Shown one piece after another: positions 24,089-33,582 of a DNA stretch of 64,000 nt (its first letter is position 1; the number at the start of each line of letters is the position of its first letter). Under the pieces are notes generated by a model. It was not told the DNA's origin. It saw only the letters and a program-made list of their open reading frames with translations, and did not search any database. Location: the NCBI GenBank assembly GCA_004555725.1, contig SFHC01000002.1, forward strand, positions 1-64,000. The letters run 5' to 3'. Origin of the DNA: [Eubacterium] saphenum (lineage in GTDB: Bacteria > Bacillota > Clostridia > Peptostreptococcales > Anaerovoracaceae). The translations under genes and the position numbers were made by a program.

Positions 24089-25672
24089 CTATTTTACCAC
24101 TCTGCTCAGTCGCTTCAGAGCCAGAGCAATTGTCAGTCCCGGAATGACCCGGTTCCCTGTGATTTCCGCGCCAAGAACTTCATTGATTCTCTTCAGACGG
24201 TACTGAACCGTGTTGGTGTGGATTCCCATGAACACACTCGTCTTGCTGCTGTTCATGCCCGCATCGAGGACAAAGGTTTCCAGCGTGTCAAGGAGCTGAC
24301 GGGCCTTATTCTCGCCGACCTCGCGCTTAAACGGCTCGAGCAGATCAGAGTAGATTTTCTTGGCATGGCCGCCCTGAACCTGCAGATGAATGCAAGTGGA
24401 GACGAGAGCCAGATCATACTTGGTAAATACACGCTTGTACGGGAAAACGCTTTCTACAAACGTCCACGTCTCACTGATCAGGCGGAATGCATCTCCTGCA
24501 CCCTCGATTCCGTTAATTCCGGTCGCCTGGAAGATCCGGACAGACTTGCTGCCTTCTTTCAGCTTATCGAAGAGGGACAGGCATGCCATTTTCCGGGATA
24601 CCTTCTCCTTCTCGTCGCTCTCATCCTTATTCAAAATGATGGCATACGTCTCTTCTGTGTCAGCAATCTGCATGACTTCTACGTTCTCGTTCTTTTCAAA
24701 GTCAGCAATGATGCCGTTTCCCTGTGAGTTCTCAATGCCCTTGGCATAGAATACGCAGAGGATGCGTTCCGGATCCAGCCCGATCTCATCTTTCAGAGAG
24801 TAAGCAAGGGATTTATTATCCCGGATCAGCGCCTTGATGAACTCTGCTTTGACATCACGCTCTGGAGTGTATTTCCACATACCCATAGCCAGCTCGATGA
24901 TCTCTGCAAGTTTGGAGATTTCTGCCGCAGAGTAATTGTCATCATTATCTACGATGAACAGGAAATATTCTTCTCCGTTTACGGAAATCGGTCCCCAGTA
25001 AGTCAGAACACCATTTACATCGATGAACGTATAGATTCCGGACTTTTCAACATCTCGCTCTTTTCCTGTGCGGATCGCGTCTGAAATCGCGACTTTCTGG
25101 CGCGTCTCAACCGTCAGAATCGGATTAAAATCCTTGGAGAGCAGCACGACCTGGAAATCGTTGCTCAGTGCCGCTTCTTTCAGCGCGGAGTAGAAATTTG
25201 TGTGTTTCTCAAAGTTGAGCAGATGATATACCGTGTTATTGATCAGTCCGTTGCGGAAATTATCACCGTAGCGGATCTTATCCATAACCTGTTCGATAAT
25301 ATCACTGTACTGCGAAGGGTTATTCTCCGGAATGACAATCAGCGGAACGCCGATGCTCTCCGCAGCCTGAACCACAGAATCGCCAATGGAGGTCAGCCCG
25401 TTCTTCTGGTGGAAGACGACGATTCCCGCTACGCCGGCATCTCCGAGCGCAGTGACAATATCGCGTCTGACACTCTCATTGTCTTCAATACCGCTGAAGG
25501 ATGTCAATACAAGCTGTTCCTTCACCCCGTTTTCTTTCAGCGCAGTTTCCGGATCCTGTGCGTCCATAACCGACACGGACCGGACTCTGTTTTCTACATT
25601 CCGTCTGCCGGCAGCTAAAATGCTCGGTGTCATGCACTCCAGGCTGAGGCAGTCATTTACAGCTACTTTCAT
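24089..25672 (-). CDS. PucR/CdaR-family transcriptional regulator
   Basis: 527-residue regulator with an N-terminal PucR sensory domain (about 1-125, VGVPLIVIPENN type), a middle CdaR GGDEF-like region, and a C-terminal helix-turn-helix (SKTSVFMGIHTNTVQYRLKRINEV). The family controls purine catabolism or related use of small metabolites; its target here is unknown. The start lies one base after the ftsH stop (TAATATG), so it is translated from the ftsH message. Confidence 0.9.
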   Translation of the reverse strand: MKVAVNDCLSLECMTPSILAAGRRNVENRVRSVSVMDAQDPETALKENGVKEQLVLTSFSGIEDNESVRRDIVTALGDAGVAGIVVFHQKNGLTSIGDSVVQAAESIGVPLIVIPENNPSQYSDIIEQVMDKIRYGDNFRNGLINNTVYHLLNFEKHTNFYSALKEAALSNDFQVVLLSKDFNPILTVETRQKVAISDAIRTGKERDVEKSGIYTFIDVNGVLTYWGPISVNGEEYFLFIVDNDDNYSAAEISKLAEIIELAMGMWKYTPERDVKAEFIKALIRDNKSLAYSLKDEIGLDPERILCVFYAKGIENSQGNGIIADFEKNENVEVMQIADTEETYAIILNKDESDEKEKVSRKMACLSLFDKLKEGSKSVRIFQATGINGIEGAGDAFRLISETWTFVESVFPYKRVFTKYDLALVSTCIHLQVQGGHAKKIYSDLLEPFKREVGENKARQLLDTLETFVLDAGMNSSKTSVFMGIHTNTVQYRLKRINEVLGAEITGNRVIPGLTIALALKRLSRVVK

Positions 25673-25673
25673 A

Positions 25674-27860
25674 TTACTCCTCGTCTATCCCGCCGTTATC
25701 GTCCTGACCTTCAGTCTTCTCCTTTTCTGAAGCCGCGGCGTTCGATTGCTTAGAAATAGTGTCCTGATTCTGCTCAGAATCCTTTATATCAGCTGTTCCA
25801 TCGGATTTCTGCTCAGAATCTGCTTCTGTATGATCCTTCTCAACGTAAGGATTAATCACATGTTCATGTTCATCCGCAACAATATGACGGACCTGATCTT
25901 CAGAGAGTTTATCTCCGTTCAGCAGAGCTTCGCGCATCTCCTCAGCGCGCTCATCCTCTGCCTTGCGGATGCGTCTGGATTCCTCCGCCTCTGCCTTGTT
26001 AACTCTCTGAATTTCCGCTTCGTGTTCGCGCACCTTGCGCTCTGTGCTCTCCGCATCCTCTTTGCCTGTATACAGATCTTCAAACTGCTCTGCATCCAGT
26101 GTTTCTACGCGGATCAGCGCCTGAGCGACACGCTCCATTTCAGCGGAATGTTCTTTCAGCAGCGCCTCAGTCTTGGCATATGCCTCTCCGACCAGACGGC
26201 GGACTTCCTCATCGATTTCATTCGCGACCTCTTCTGAGTATGCCTTAGTCTTGCTGAAATCTCTTCCGAGGAACGGCTCATCCGAATCTGAGTAATTGAT
26301 CGGACCGAGCTTGTCGCTGAATCCGTATTTGGTCACCATGGACCGCGCGATCTGCGTAGCGCGCTCAATGTCATTGCTTGCTCCGGTTGAAATATCGTCC
26401 AGATAGATTGCCTCTGCGACACGTCCTCCCAGGAGATGCATGATCTCATGCATCATATCCTTCTTGGTCATGAAATACTTATCCTCAGTCGGCAGGGACA
26501 TGGTGAATCCGCCTGCCTGTCCTCTCGGAATAATCGTGATCTGATGAACCGGATCCGATCCCGGAATGCTTCTCATAACCACAGCGTGGCCGGCTTCGTG
26601 GTAAGCCGTCAGGCGTTTTTCCTTTTCACTGATGACACGGCTCTTTTTAGCCGGTCCTGCCATAACTTTGGTCGTCGCTTCTTCAATCTCTGTCATTCTG
26701 ATCCAGCGTCCGTTTCTTCTGGCTGTGATCAGCGCCGCCTCATTCAGCAGGTTTTCCAGATCCGCCGGTGTAAATCCCGGTGTTCGTCTCGCGATGATCT
26801 CCGGAGAAACCTCATCTGAAAGCGGCTTGTTCTTCGCGTGAATGCGGATGATCTCTTCTCTGCCCTTGACATCCGGAACACCAATCGTAATTTGACGATC
26901 AAAACGTCCCGGCCTCAGAAGCGCCGGATCCAGGATATCCGGACGGTTCGTCGCTGCCAGAATGATAATTCCGGAATTCCCGGCAAACCCATCCATTTCG
27001 ACCAGCAGCTGGTTCAGAGTCTGCTCGCGCTCATCATTTCCGCCGCCGAGACCTGCGCCTCTCTTGCGTCCGACCGCATCAATCTCATCGATGAAAATAA
27101 TACAAGGTGCGTTCTTTTTTGCCTGTTCAAACAAATCGCGCACACGGGAAGCTCCGACTCCGACGAACATTTCTACAAAGTCAGAACCGGAAATCGTGAA
27201 GAACGGCACCCCTGCTTCTCCTGCTGTCGCACGGGAAACGTAGGTCTTTCCTGTTCCCGGAGGTCCGACGAGCAGGATTCCCTTTGGTATGCGCGCGCCC
27301 ACTGAATTATACTTCCGCGGATCCTTCAGAAAGTCTACAACCTCCTGGAGCTCCTCTTTTTCTTCTTTCAGTCCGGCTACATCCGCAAAGGTAATCTTCT
27401 TACCTTCTCCTTTATACATATGCGCCCTGTTCTTTCCGAACTGAAACGCCTTTCCATTGCCGCCCTGATTCATCATAATATAGAACAGGAATCCGAGCGC
27501 AACGACCATAATGATCGTCGGGAGCGCGTTCATCAGCGCTGACGCGTGATCCGGTCCGCTTGCCCTGAGCACGATATCTCCGGAATCCACCTTGTTATAG
27601 ATGTACTTTTCTTCCAGCCATTCCAGCTCCAGAGCACTGTTTGCATACGCATATACGGACTTGTTCTTTCCGATCTGCGCGGTGACTTTGCTGTCTTTAA
27701 TTGTAACTTCAGTGACCTTGCCGTTTTTCAGGTATTTTGCCATTGTCGAAAGCGCAACCTCTTGCTGAGATCCGCCGCCATTGCGGACAAAATATGCCAC
27801 GCCCATGACAATACCAAAAATAACCAGGTAGATCACTAGATTTCTGGCGAATTTCTTCAA
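25674..27860 (-). CDS. ftsH: ATP-dependent zinc metalloprotease FtsH
   Basis: Membrane-anchored AAA+ protease. 728 residues, about 80-100 longer than usual because of an acidic Gln/Glu/Asp/Ser-rich tail after about 620. Two N-terminal membrane segments (about 7-25 and 113-130), Walker A GPPGTGKT (199-206), Walker B IIFIDEIDA (254-262), zinc motif HEAGH (421-425). The start codon is TTG at 27860 with AGGAGG nine bases upstream. Own promoter (27981-28009) lies over the tilS end. pucR and coaX follow. Confidence 0.96.
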   Translation of the reverse strand: MKKFARNLVIYLVIFGIVMGVAYFVRNGGGSQQEVALSTMAKYLKNGKVTEVTIKDSKVTAQIGKNKSVYAYANSALELEWLEEKYIYNKVDSGDIVLRASGPDHASALMNALPTIIMVVALGFLFYIMMNQGGNGKAFQFGKNRAHMYKGEGKKITFADVAGLKEEKEELQEVVDFLKDPRKYNSVGARIPKGILLVGPPGTGKTYVSRATAGEAGVPFFTISGSDFVEMFVGVGASRVRDLFEQAKKNAPCIIFIDEIDAVGRKRGAGLGGGNDEREQTLNQLLVEMDGFAGNSGIIILAATNRPDILDPALLRPGRFDRQITIGVPDVKGREEIIRIHAKNKPLSDEVSPEIIARRTPGFTPADLENLLNEAALITARRNGRWIRMTEIEEATTKVMAGPAKKSRVISEKEKRLTAYHEAGHAVVMRSIPGSDPVHQITIIPRGQAGGFTMSLPTEDKYFMTKKDMMHEIMHLLGGRVAEAIYLDDISTGASNDIERATQIARSMVTKYGFSDKLGPINYSDSDEPFLGRDFSKTKAYSEEVANEIDEEVRRLVGEAYAKTEALLKEHSAEMERVAQALIRVETLDAEQFEDLYTGKEDAESTERKVREHEAEIQRVNKAEAEESRRIRKAEDERAEEMREALLNGDKLSEDQVRHIVADEHEHVINPYVEKDHTEADSEQKSDGTADIKDSEQNQDTISKQSNAAASEKEKTEGQDDNGGIDEE

Positions 27861-27980
27861 TTCAACGTCCTCCTGATTGGTATGTATATCCTTTCATTTG
27901 CAGCATTTGTAACTCTTTTTCCGGTATTTATGCCAAAAAACAAAGTATTCATTGTCCTCTCAGCATAAAATTGCGTTGTC

Positions 27981-28009
27981 ATTCTATCATATTAGACAAT
28001 TTATTTCAA
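27981..28009 (-). promoter_or_regulatory. Promoter of ftsH-pucR-coaX
   Basis: Minus-strand TTGAAA (28009-28004), 17-base spacer, TAGAAT (27986-27981). It overlaps the last codons of tilS. Confidence 0.75.
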
Positions 28010-29441
28010 CCAGAACCGCCTTTTTTGTGTCCGGCCCCACAACGTACAAGGATGAATATCTTGCCCTTCCGCGCTTCTCATCCCAGGCCGGAAGGAACAG
28101 GACTTCGCTTCCGACCGCGGCCATGCAGATCCGGTCCCGCTCATCTTTGGGAACCTTGTCGTCAACCATGACATCCTGCAGTTTTTTACGTCCTCCCGGA
28201 ATCGCAATATAGTCGCCCGGGCGCCGCGTCCTCCAGCAGACCTGCTGATCTGCTCCGCTTCCGTAAACGGCTTCCAGTTTTTCTGCGTCAAAGTACGCGC
28301 AGGTTCCTTTGGGAGGGTCTTTCGGAAGTTCCTCACGCATCACGGTGCGGATAGACGCACCCGGCCTGTCCGCATGCACATCGCCTTTTGCCGATGTACG
28401 ATATGTGTCTGTCCTTCCGATCAGAACATTCCCGTAGTCACGCCATACAGAAAATCCATGTGGAAGCTCTGTTCTTGCGGACGGGTTCTTCCCGCACAGC
28501 ACATGGTCCGCCGCCTGCAGATGCGAAGCGGTGAAATCCTCCGTCAGCCCCGCGTCAACTACCGCATGCTTCAGCACACGCATCCGCAAAGCACCCGGAA
28601 GTGCCTCTGCCTCATCTCTGCGCAGGATAACCGCTTTCTCCTGTCCGCTCTGATCGTTCACGGATGCCAGATTCTGATACTGCTGTTCCGCCTGCGCGTC
28701 CAGATACGCCCGATCCTCACGGACGCTTTCTGTCAGCCGGATCAGCGCATCTTTAATCTTCGGATTATATCTCTGCAGATACGGAATCAGTTCCAGGCGG
28801 ATGCGGTTCCGCCCATATGACGGATCACTGTTCGTCTGGTCCTCTCTTGGCTCCAGCCCTTCTTCAGCATCGTACTCGCGAATTTCCTGTTTCCAGCAGT
28901 CCAACAGCGGCCGGATGATCGTAAATCCGCAGGCATCTGTACGGCAGTACGCCATGCCAGAAAGACCGTCTGTACCGCTCCCTCTCAGCAGATGCAGCAG
29001 AACCGTCTCCACCTGATCATCCGCGTGGTGCGCCGTCGCGATCTTTATCCTGCTCCGGCTGATCCCCTCACGCTCCAGCTCACGCGCCGCATCGTCAAAC
29101 ACTTGGTACCGCTTGTTTCTGCCGGCTTCCTCCTCTGTCAAATGCAGTCGCCGGGCCTCTTTCACACAGTCGAACATCACGCTTCTGCATCGCAGACCCT
29201 CTTTACAGCAGAGTTCTTCCACAAACCGCTGATCCTCATCTGCCTCGCCCTTCCTGATCTTGTGATTGACGTGAACCGGATGCACTGTTACCGGCATTCT
29301 CTCCGGACAAAATCGAGTCAGCAAGGAAAAAAGCGCCAGTGAATCTGCGCCGCCCGATAATCCCAGAATGATGTGGTCTCCCGGCTGAAACAGCGCGTGC
29401 TTTTTTACCGTACGCAGGAACTTTTGTTCAAATGCATCCAT
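27987..29441 (-). CDS. tilS: tRNA(Ile)-lysidine synthase
   Basis: Converts C34 of the AUA-reading tRNA(Ile) to lysidine; essential. 484 residues. PP-loop GLSGGADS (27-34), the ATAHHADDQVETVLLHLLRGSG motif region, and a C-terminal TilS domain with RRPGDYI and KKLQDVMVDDKVP. The ATG at 29441 follows GGAGAATAGGG. It is 12 bases downstream of the tatD-like gene. The common tilS-hpt-ftsH order is kept here without hpt. Confidence 0.95.
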   Translation of the reverse strand: MDAFEQKFLRTVKKHALFQPGDHIILGLSGGADSLALFSLLTRFCPERMPVTVHPVHVNHKIRKGEADEDQRFVEELCCKEGLRCRSVMFDCVKEARRLHLTEEEAGRNKRYQVFDDAARELEREGISRSRIKIATAHHADDQVETVLLHLLRGSGTDGLSGMAYCRTDACGFTIIRPLLDCWKQEIREYDAEEGLEPREDQTNSDPSYGRNRIRLELIPYLQRYNPKIKDALIRLTESVREDRAYLDAQAEQQYQNLASVNDQSGQEKAVILRRDEAEALPGALRMRVLKHAVVDAGLTEDFTASHLQAADHVLCGKNPSARTELPHGFSVWRDYGNVLIGRTDTYRTSAKGDVHADRPGASIRTVMREELPKDPPKGTCAYFDAEKLEAVYGSGADQQVCWRTRRPGDYIAIPGGRKKLQDVMVDDKVPKDERDRICMAAVGSEVLFLPAWDEKRGRARYSSLYVVGPDTKKAVLVEINCLI

Positions 29442-29453
29442 CCCTATTCTCCA

Positions 29454-30317
29454 TTACTTCTGAAGGCTCAGCGCATCGATGTCATAAAAGCGGAGCGCGT
29501 TCCTGCAGGTGATTTCCGCGGCTTCCTCGTATGGAATGTCTTTCAGTTCCGCAACCTTCCGGCATGTGTATTCCACATATGGCGCCTTATTTCTCCGGCC
29601 TCTTTTCGGTTCCGGCGCCATATACGGCGCATCGGTCTCCACGGTCAGAAATTCAATCGGAACGGCCCTTACGACTTCACGCGTTTTCCGGTTATTCTTG
29701 AATGTCACCGGTCCGCAGATCGAGAGGGTTGCTCCCAATTTCAGGTACTGACGCGCCATCTCCACGCTCTGAGAAAAGCAGTGCATCAGGACGCGGCTGT
29801 CCGGATACAGCTTTCCGTCCGGCCCCGGGCGTCTCGGGAACCAGGACTGACGTTCGCTGGAAAACGCGCCCTCTTCTTTCAGAATATCCATCGTTTCCTG
29901 GTCAGCATCCCTCGTGTGAATCATGATCGGAAGGCGCAGCTCATTAGCGAGACGGATCTGTCTTCTGAACCAGTACCGCATCGTATCGTGATCGACATCC
30001 TCATCGTAGTGATAGTCCAGACCGATTTCCCCGATGCAGACAACTTTACGGCTGTTTTCTGCGAGCGCACGGATCCTGTCCAGATTTTCTTCATTCAGAC
30101 CGTCTGTCTCACTCGGATGATATCCGACAGCCGCATAGCACCAGGAAAACTCCGCAGCATCGCGCACGGCCTGTTCAGAGCTTGCCAGATCACTTCCCGG
30201 ATCGACCGCACCAAGCACCTCTGATGCTTCGATTTCCTCCGCGAGCTCCCTCCGGTCCTCATCGGTCATATGTTCATCGTTTATATGCGTATGTGCATCA
30301 AATAATCGCTTACTCAT
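29454..30317 (-). CDS. TatD-family metal-dependent hydrolase
   Basis: DNase-like amidohydrolase. 287 residues. Metal ligands are readable: FDAHTHIND (His-x-His), IGEIGLDYHYD (Glu), MIHTRD (His), VLMHCFSQS (His), VETDAPY (Asp). Family members are 3'-5' exonucleases or of unknown substrate. Typically located just after metG, as here (60 bases), with a terminator between the two. Confidence 0.92.
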   Translation of the reverse strand: MSKRLFDAHTHINDEHMTDEDRRELAEEIEASEVLGAVDPGSDLASSEQAVRDAAEFSWCYAAVGYHPSETDGLNEENLDRIRALAENSRKVVCIGEIGLDYHYDEDVDHDTMRYWFRRQIRLANELRLPIMIHTRDADQETMDILKEEGAFSSERQSWFPRRPGPDGKLYPDSRVLMHCFSQSVEMARQYLKLGATLSICGPVTFKNNRKTREVVRAVPIEFLTVETDAPYMAPEPKRGRRNKAPYVEYTCRKVAELKDIPYEEAAEITCRNALRFYDIDALSLQK

Positions 30318-30339
30318 TCTTTACTTCTGCCTTGATATG

Positions 30340-30366
30340 AAAAAGCGGGGCTTTGCGCAAGCCCCT
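30340..30366 (-). terminator. Terminator of metG
   Basis: Minus-strand stem 30359-30365 with 30347-30353 (7 bp) then GCTTTTTC, 13 bases past the metG stop. Confidence 0.85.
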
Positions 30367-30377
30367 AGCTTATCATC

Positions 30378-32327
30378 TTATCTTACCTTGCTTCCATCAT
30401 CCGCAGTGCTGGTTACGAGTTCCAGTTTCTTGCCCGTGTCCGCAAAAATAATCATGCCCTGTGACTCTTCACCTCTGATTTTCTTTGGCTTCAGGTTTGC
30501 CGCAACGATAACTTTCTTGCCGACCATATCTTCCGGCCTGAAGTATTCTGCGACGCCGGAAAGGATCTGACGCTCTTCATTTCCAATGCGCACGCGGAAT
30601 TTCAAGAGCTTGTCAGCATCCTGAACCTTCTCTGCTTTCATAATCGTTCCAACGCGGAGATCGATTTTATCAAAGTCTTCAAATTCAATTTCAGGCTTCA
30701 GCTTGACGTCTGCTGCTTCCTTGTCCGCTTTTTTCTTTGCCGCAGCCATCTGCTTCTGCTGGATTTCATTCAGTTCATTCAGTTCCTTCTCGATGTCCAG
30801 ACGCGGGAAAAGCGGATCGCCCTTGGTGACTTTTTCTCCGTCAACCTTGTCAAAGACAAACGCATCTTCCCAGCTGATCTTCTCACCGGAAAGGCCGAGC
30901 TGTTCCTGCATTCTCTCTGATGTCGTGTGCATAAACGGAATCAGAAGGATGGAAATAATTCTCAGTGCTTCTGCCAGATTATGCAGGCAGGTATCCAGCT
31001 CTTCTTTCTTTTCCGGATCCTTGGAAAGCGCCCACGGGAGTTTCTCGTCAATGTATTTATTAGCGCGGCGAACCAGAACCCAGATGTCTTCCAGTGCCAG
31101 GTTGAACTGGAATTCATTCATATGTGCTTCCAGCGCAGGAGCGACACCGAGAGCCGTCTTTTTCAGATCCTCATCAATGTCGTCGAATTTCCCTGCCGGA
31201 GGAATGATGCCGCCGCAGTATTTCTCGATCATCGCAACCGTTCTGGACAGCAGGTTTCCGAGGTCATTCGCAAGATCGTAGTTCATTCTCTTCAGCATAA
31301 CCTCATTGGTATACACACCGTCCTGGCCAAAGGTGTACTCTCTGAGCAGGAAGTACTTCAGGGCGTCTACTCCGTAGCGGTGGATCAGGAATACCGGATC
31401 AACCACATTACCCTTAGACTTGCTCATCTTGCCGCCGTCAATCAGCAGCCACCCGTGTCCCATGACATGCTTAGGCATCGGCAGATCCAGAGACATCAGC
31501 ATTGCGGGCCAGATTACAGAGTGGAAGCGGACGATTTCCTTTCCGACCAGATGGACATCTGCCGGCCAGTACTTTTCAAATTCTGCAGGATCATCCGGAT
31601 ATCCGAGCGTAGTGATGTAGTTGGTCAGCGCGTCCAGCCAGACGTAGATAACACTGTTCGGATCGATCGGAACCTGAATTCCCCAGTCAAAGGAAGAACG
31701 GGAAATGCAGAGATCATCCAGTCCCTGCTTGACGAACTCGATCATCTCATTGCGTCGCTCCTTAGGATTAAGAAAATCCGGATCCTCGAGCAGTTTCAGA
31801 ACACGGTCCTGGTACTTGGACAGACGGAAGAAGTAGGCATCTTCAGAAGCCCATTCAACCGGTCTTCCGCAGTCCGGGCAGCATCCGTTCACCAGCTGGC
31901 TCTCGGTCCAGTATGATTCGCACGGCGTGCAGTACCAGCCTTCATACTTGCCCTTATAAATATCACCTTTTTCATTCATCTTGTTAAAAATGGCCTGCAC
32001 ACGTTTCACATGACGCGGCTGTGTCGTCCGTACAAAATCATCGTACGAAATTTCCATGGTCTTCCAGAGATCCTGAATTCCCGCAACGACTTCATCCACG
32101 TATTCCTGCGGTGTCACACCCTTTTCTCTGGCTTTCTGCATGATTTTCAGTCCGTGCTCATCCGTTCCGGTCTGGAAACGGACGTCATAACCGCTCAATC
32201 TCTTAAACCGCGCCATCGCGTCTGCCATAACCGTGCAGTAAGTATGCCCGATGTGCAGATTGGAACTCGGATAATAAATCGGGGTGGTAATATAGTACGT
32301 GCCTTTGGATGCCTTCTGTTCTGTCAT
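30378..32327 (-). CDS. metG: Methionyl-tRNA synthetase
   Basis: Charges tRNA(Met). 649 residues: class I core with HIGH (25-28), a zinc knuckle with two Cys-x2-Cys pairs (CTPCES, CCPDCG), GKMSKSKGN near 305, an anticodon helix bundle, and a C-terminal Trbp111-like tRNA-binding domain (EDFDKIDLRVGTIMKAEKV). No T-box leader was recognised. The ATG at 32327 has AGGAAAG rather far upstream. Confidence 0.96.
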   Translation of the reverse strand: MTEQKASKGTYYITTPIYYPSSNLHIGHTYCTVMADAMARFKRLSGYDVRFQTGTDEHGLKIMQKAREKGVTPQEYVDEVVAGIQDLWKTMEISYDDFVRTTQPRHVKRVQAIFNKMNEKGDIYKGKYEGWYCTPCESYWTESQLVNGCCPDCGRPVEWASEDAYFFRLSKYQDRVLKLLEDPDFLNPKERRNEMIEFVKQGLDDLCISRSSFDWGIQVPIDPNSVIYVWLDALTNYITTLGYPDDPAEFEKYWPADVHLVGKEIVRFHSVIWPAMLMSLDLPMPKHVMGHGWLLIDGGKMSKSKGNVVDPVFLIHRYGVDALKYFLLREYTFGQDGVYTNEVMLKRMNYDLANDLGNLLSRTVAMIEKYCGGIIPPAGKFDDIDEDLKKTALGVAPALEAHMNEFQFNLALEDIWVLVRRANKYIDEKLPWALSKDPEKKEELDTCLHNLAEALRIISILLIPFMHTTSERMQEQLGLSGEKISWEDAFVFDKVDGEKVTKGDPLFPRLDIEKELNELNEIQQKQMAAAKKKADKEAADVKLKPEIEFEDFDKIDLRVGTIMKAEKVQDADKLLKFRVRIGNEERQILSGVAEYFRPEDMVGKKVIVAANLKPKKIRGEESQGMIIFADTGKKLELVTSTADDGSKVR

Positions 32328-32399
32328 TTCTAACTACGCTTTCCTTTCTTCCTCTAATGAATGAGGGTTTATTATTTTCTGACGCTGCAGAGGATACGG

Positions 32400-32621
32400 C
32401 TAGTCCAGATCCTCTCCTGCCCAGTCGTCGCTGGACCACTCTTCATCCGGCCAGTCGTCATTGACAAAGATTTCTTTCATAATCTTATTCATTCCCATGA
32501 CCAGTGTGATCCCCGCAACCAGGCCGATGCCGACGATCGCTCCTGCCGCTTTCAGCGCGTCCTGGATACCAGGCTGCTGTTCTTCCTGTTTCTTTTCTCT
32601 CTTGTCTGTATCCTTACTCAT
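32400..32621 (-). CDS. Small single-span membrane protein
   Basis: 73 residues, not recognised. A charged N-terminus (DTDKREKKQEEQQ) is followed by one hydrophobic helix (about 25-44, AAGAIVGIGLVAGITLVMGM) and a strongly acidic, Trp-rich tail (WPDEEWSSDDWAGEDLD). GGAGAGGAGG precedes the ATG at 32621. It lies between the cytidylate-kinase-like gene and metG, 17 bases from the former, so they are likely co-transcribed. Confidence 0.75.
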   Translation of the reverse strand: MSKDTDKREKKQEEQQPGIQDALKAAGAIVGIGLVAGITLVMGMNKIMKEIFVNDDWPDEEWSSDDWAGEDLD

Positions 32622-32638
32622 GATGTCCTCCTCTCCAT

Positions 32639-33256
32639 TTAATGTTTATTATTCCTGTTCTTTACATAATCCACAATCAGCTGCGCCGCTGTCTCCTCAT
32701 CGACATGACTGGTGTTGATGGACAGGTCGTAGTTGATGTAATCTCCCCATTTCTGGGAAGTATGATAGTTATAATAATTCTTTCTTGCCTTATCATATGT
32801 GCGGATGATATTTTTTACCTTATCCGGCTCATCACCGTATACATCTACCGCGCGTTCAATCCGGTCCTCCAGTCTGGCGTGGACGAATACATTGGTTACG
32901 CCTGGAAGATCACGCAGGACATAATCTGCGCAGCGTCCGATAATCACGCCCTCTCCAGTCTGACCGATCTGTGTGATGATGTCAAACTGCGTCAGAAATA
33001 GTTTTTCATTAACAGAAATCGTTTCTCCGGAAAGGCCTTCGCTGAAATTTACCGCTGAAGCCAGAGAATATGAAAAATTATTCTTTGCTCTCAGTTCAGC
33101 CGTTTCAATAATCTCCCTGGAAAGGCCGCTCTTCTCCACAGCCATATCAAGTATTTCACGGTCATACAGCGCGACGCCCAGCTTTTTTGCCACCAGGCCT
33201 CCGATAATTCTGCCGCCGCTTCCATATTCACGGCTGATCGTAATTAATTTTTTCAT
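32639..33256 (-). CDS. Cytidylate kinase-like protein
   Basis: P-loop kinase of the cytidylate-kinase-like family, distinct from canonical Cmk. 205 residues from ATG 33256. The nucleotide loop is ISREYGSGGRIIGGLVA. LYDREILDMA, GRCADYVL and HARLEDRIERA are readable. Substrate unknown. The chosen start has only GGGAAAAG before it. The frame is open upstream to 33346. A better ribosome site 47 bases upstream serves an eight-codon leader ORF in another frame (33277-33303). Confidence 0.85.
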   Translation of the reverse strand: MKKLITISREYGSGGRIIGGLVAKKLGVALYDREILDMAVEKSGLSREIIETAELRAKNNFSYSLASAVNFSEGLSGETISVNEKLFLTQFDIITQIGQTGEGVIIGRCADYVLRDLPGVTNVFVHARLEDRIERAVDVYGDEPDKVKNIIRTYDKARKNYYNYHTSQKWGDYINYDLSINTSHVDEETAAQLIVDYVKNRNNKH

Positions 33257-33276
33257 TCTTTTCCCGGGCACGTCGC

Positions 33277-33303
33277 TCAGCCGATTTTTGCAGCTATCTC
33301 CAT
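33277..33303 (-). other. Eight-codon leader ORF before cytidylate-kinase-like gene
   Basis: ATG at 33303, right after GGAGGGAGGGC, reads eight codons to TGA at 33277-33279. The kinase ATG is 20 bases further on with a weak ribosome site. The arrangement suggests translational coupling, but no direct evidence exists. Confidence 0.35.
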
Positions 33304-33370
33304 GCCCTCCCTCCTTTCCTATTTTCTTTTCCATGCGCAGACGCACAGTGAAAATAAGACTTTATTGTTT

Positions 33371-33399
33371 ATTATATACTATTTTTCCGATAATGAAAA
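33371..33399 (-). promoter_or_regulatory. Promoter of the cytidylate-kinase-like gene
   Basis: Minus-strand TTTTCA (33399-33394), 17-base spacer, TATAAT (33376-33371). Confidence 0.6.
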
Positions 33400-33483
33400 T
33401 GCAGGACGTGTGAAGGATGAATAATATCCCTCATCTGACCGCTTGAACGCGTATCGAATCGTCAGGATATGTTCTGCATAAAA

Positions 33484-33532
33484 AGAACATGCCGCTTGCG
33501 CGAAACAGCGAAATATCGCATCGCGCAGCGGC
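33484..33532 (-). terminator. Terminator of the ABC exporter operon
   Basis: Minus-strand stem 33521-33532 with 33491-33503 (12 bp with one bulge), followed by ATGTTCTTTTTA. 51 bases past the operon's last stop. Confidence 0.85.
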
Positions 33533-33582
33533 ACTGCCGGTTTTTTCTTCAGTTATATGCTCTCGTTATTCTCAGCTTGGTG

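Noticed and set aside
32328..32399. T-box leader before metG
   Set aside because: Only 72 bases lie between the neighbouring gene and metG, with no T-box sequence.
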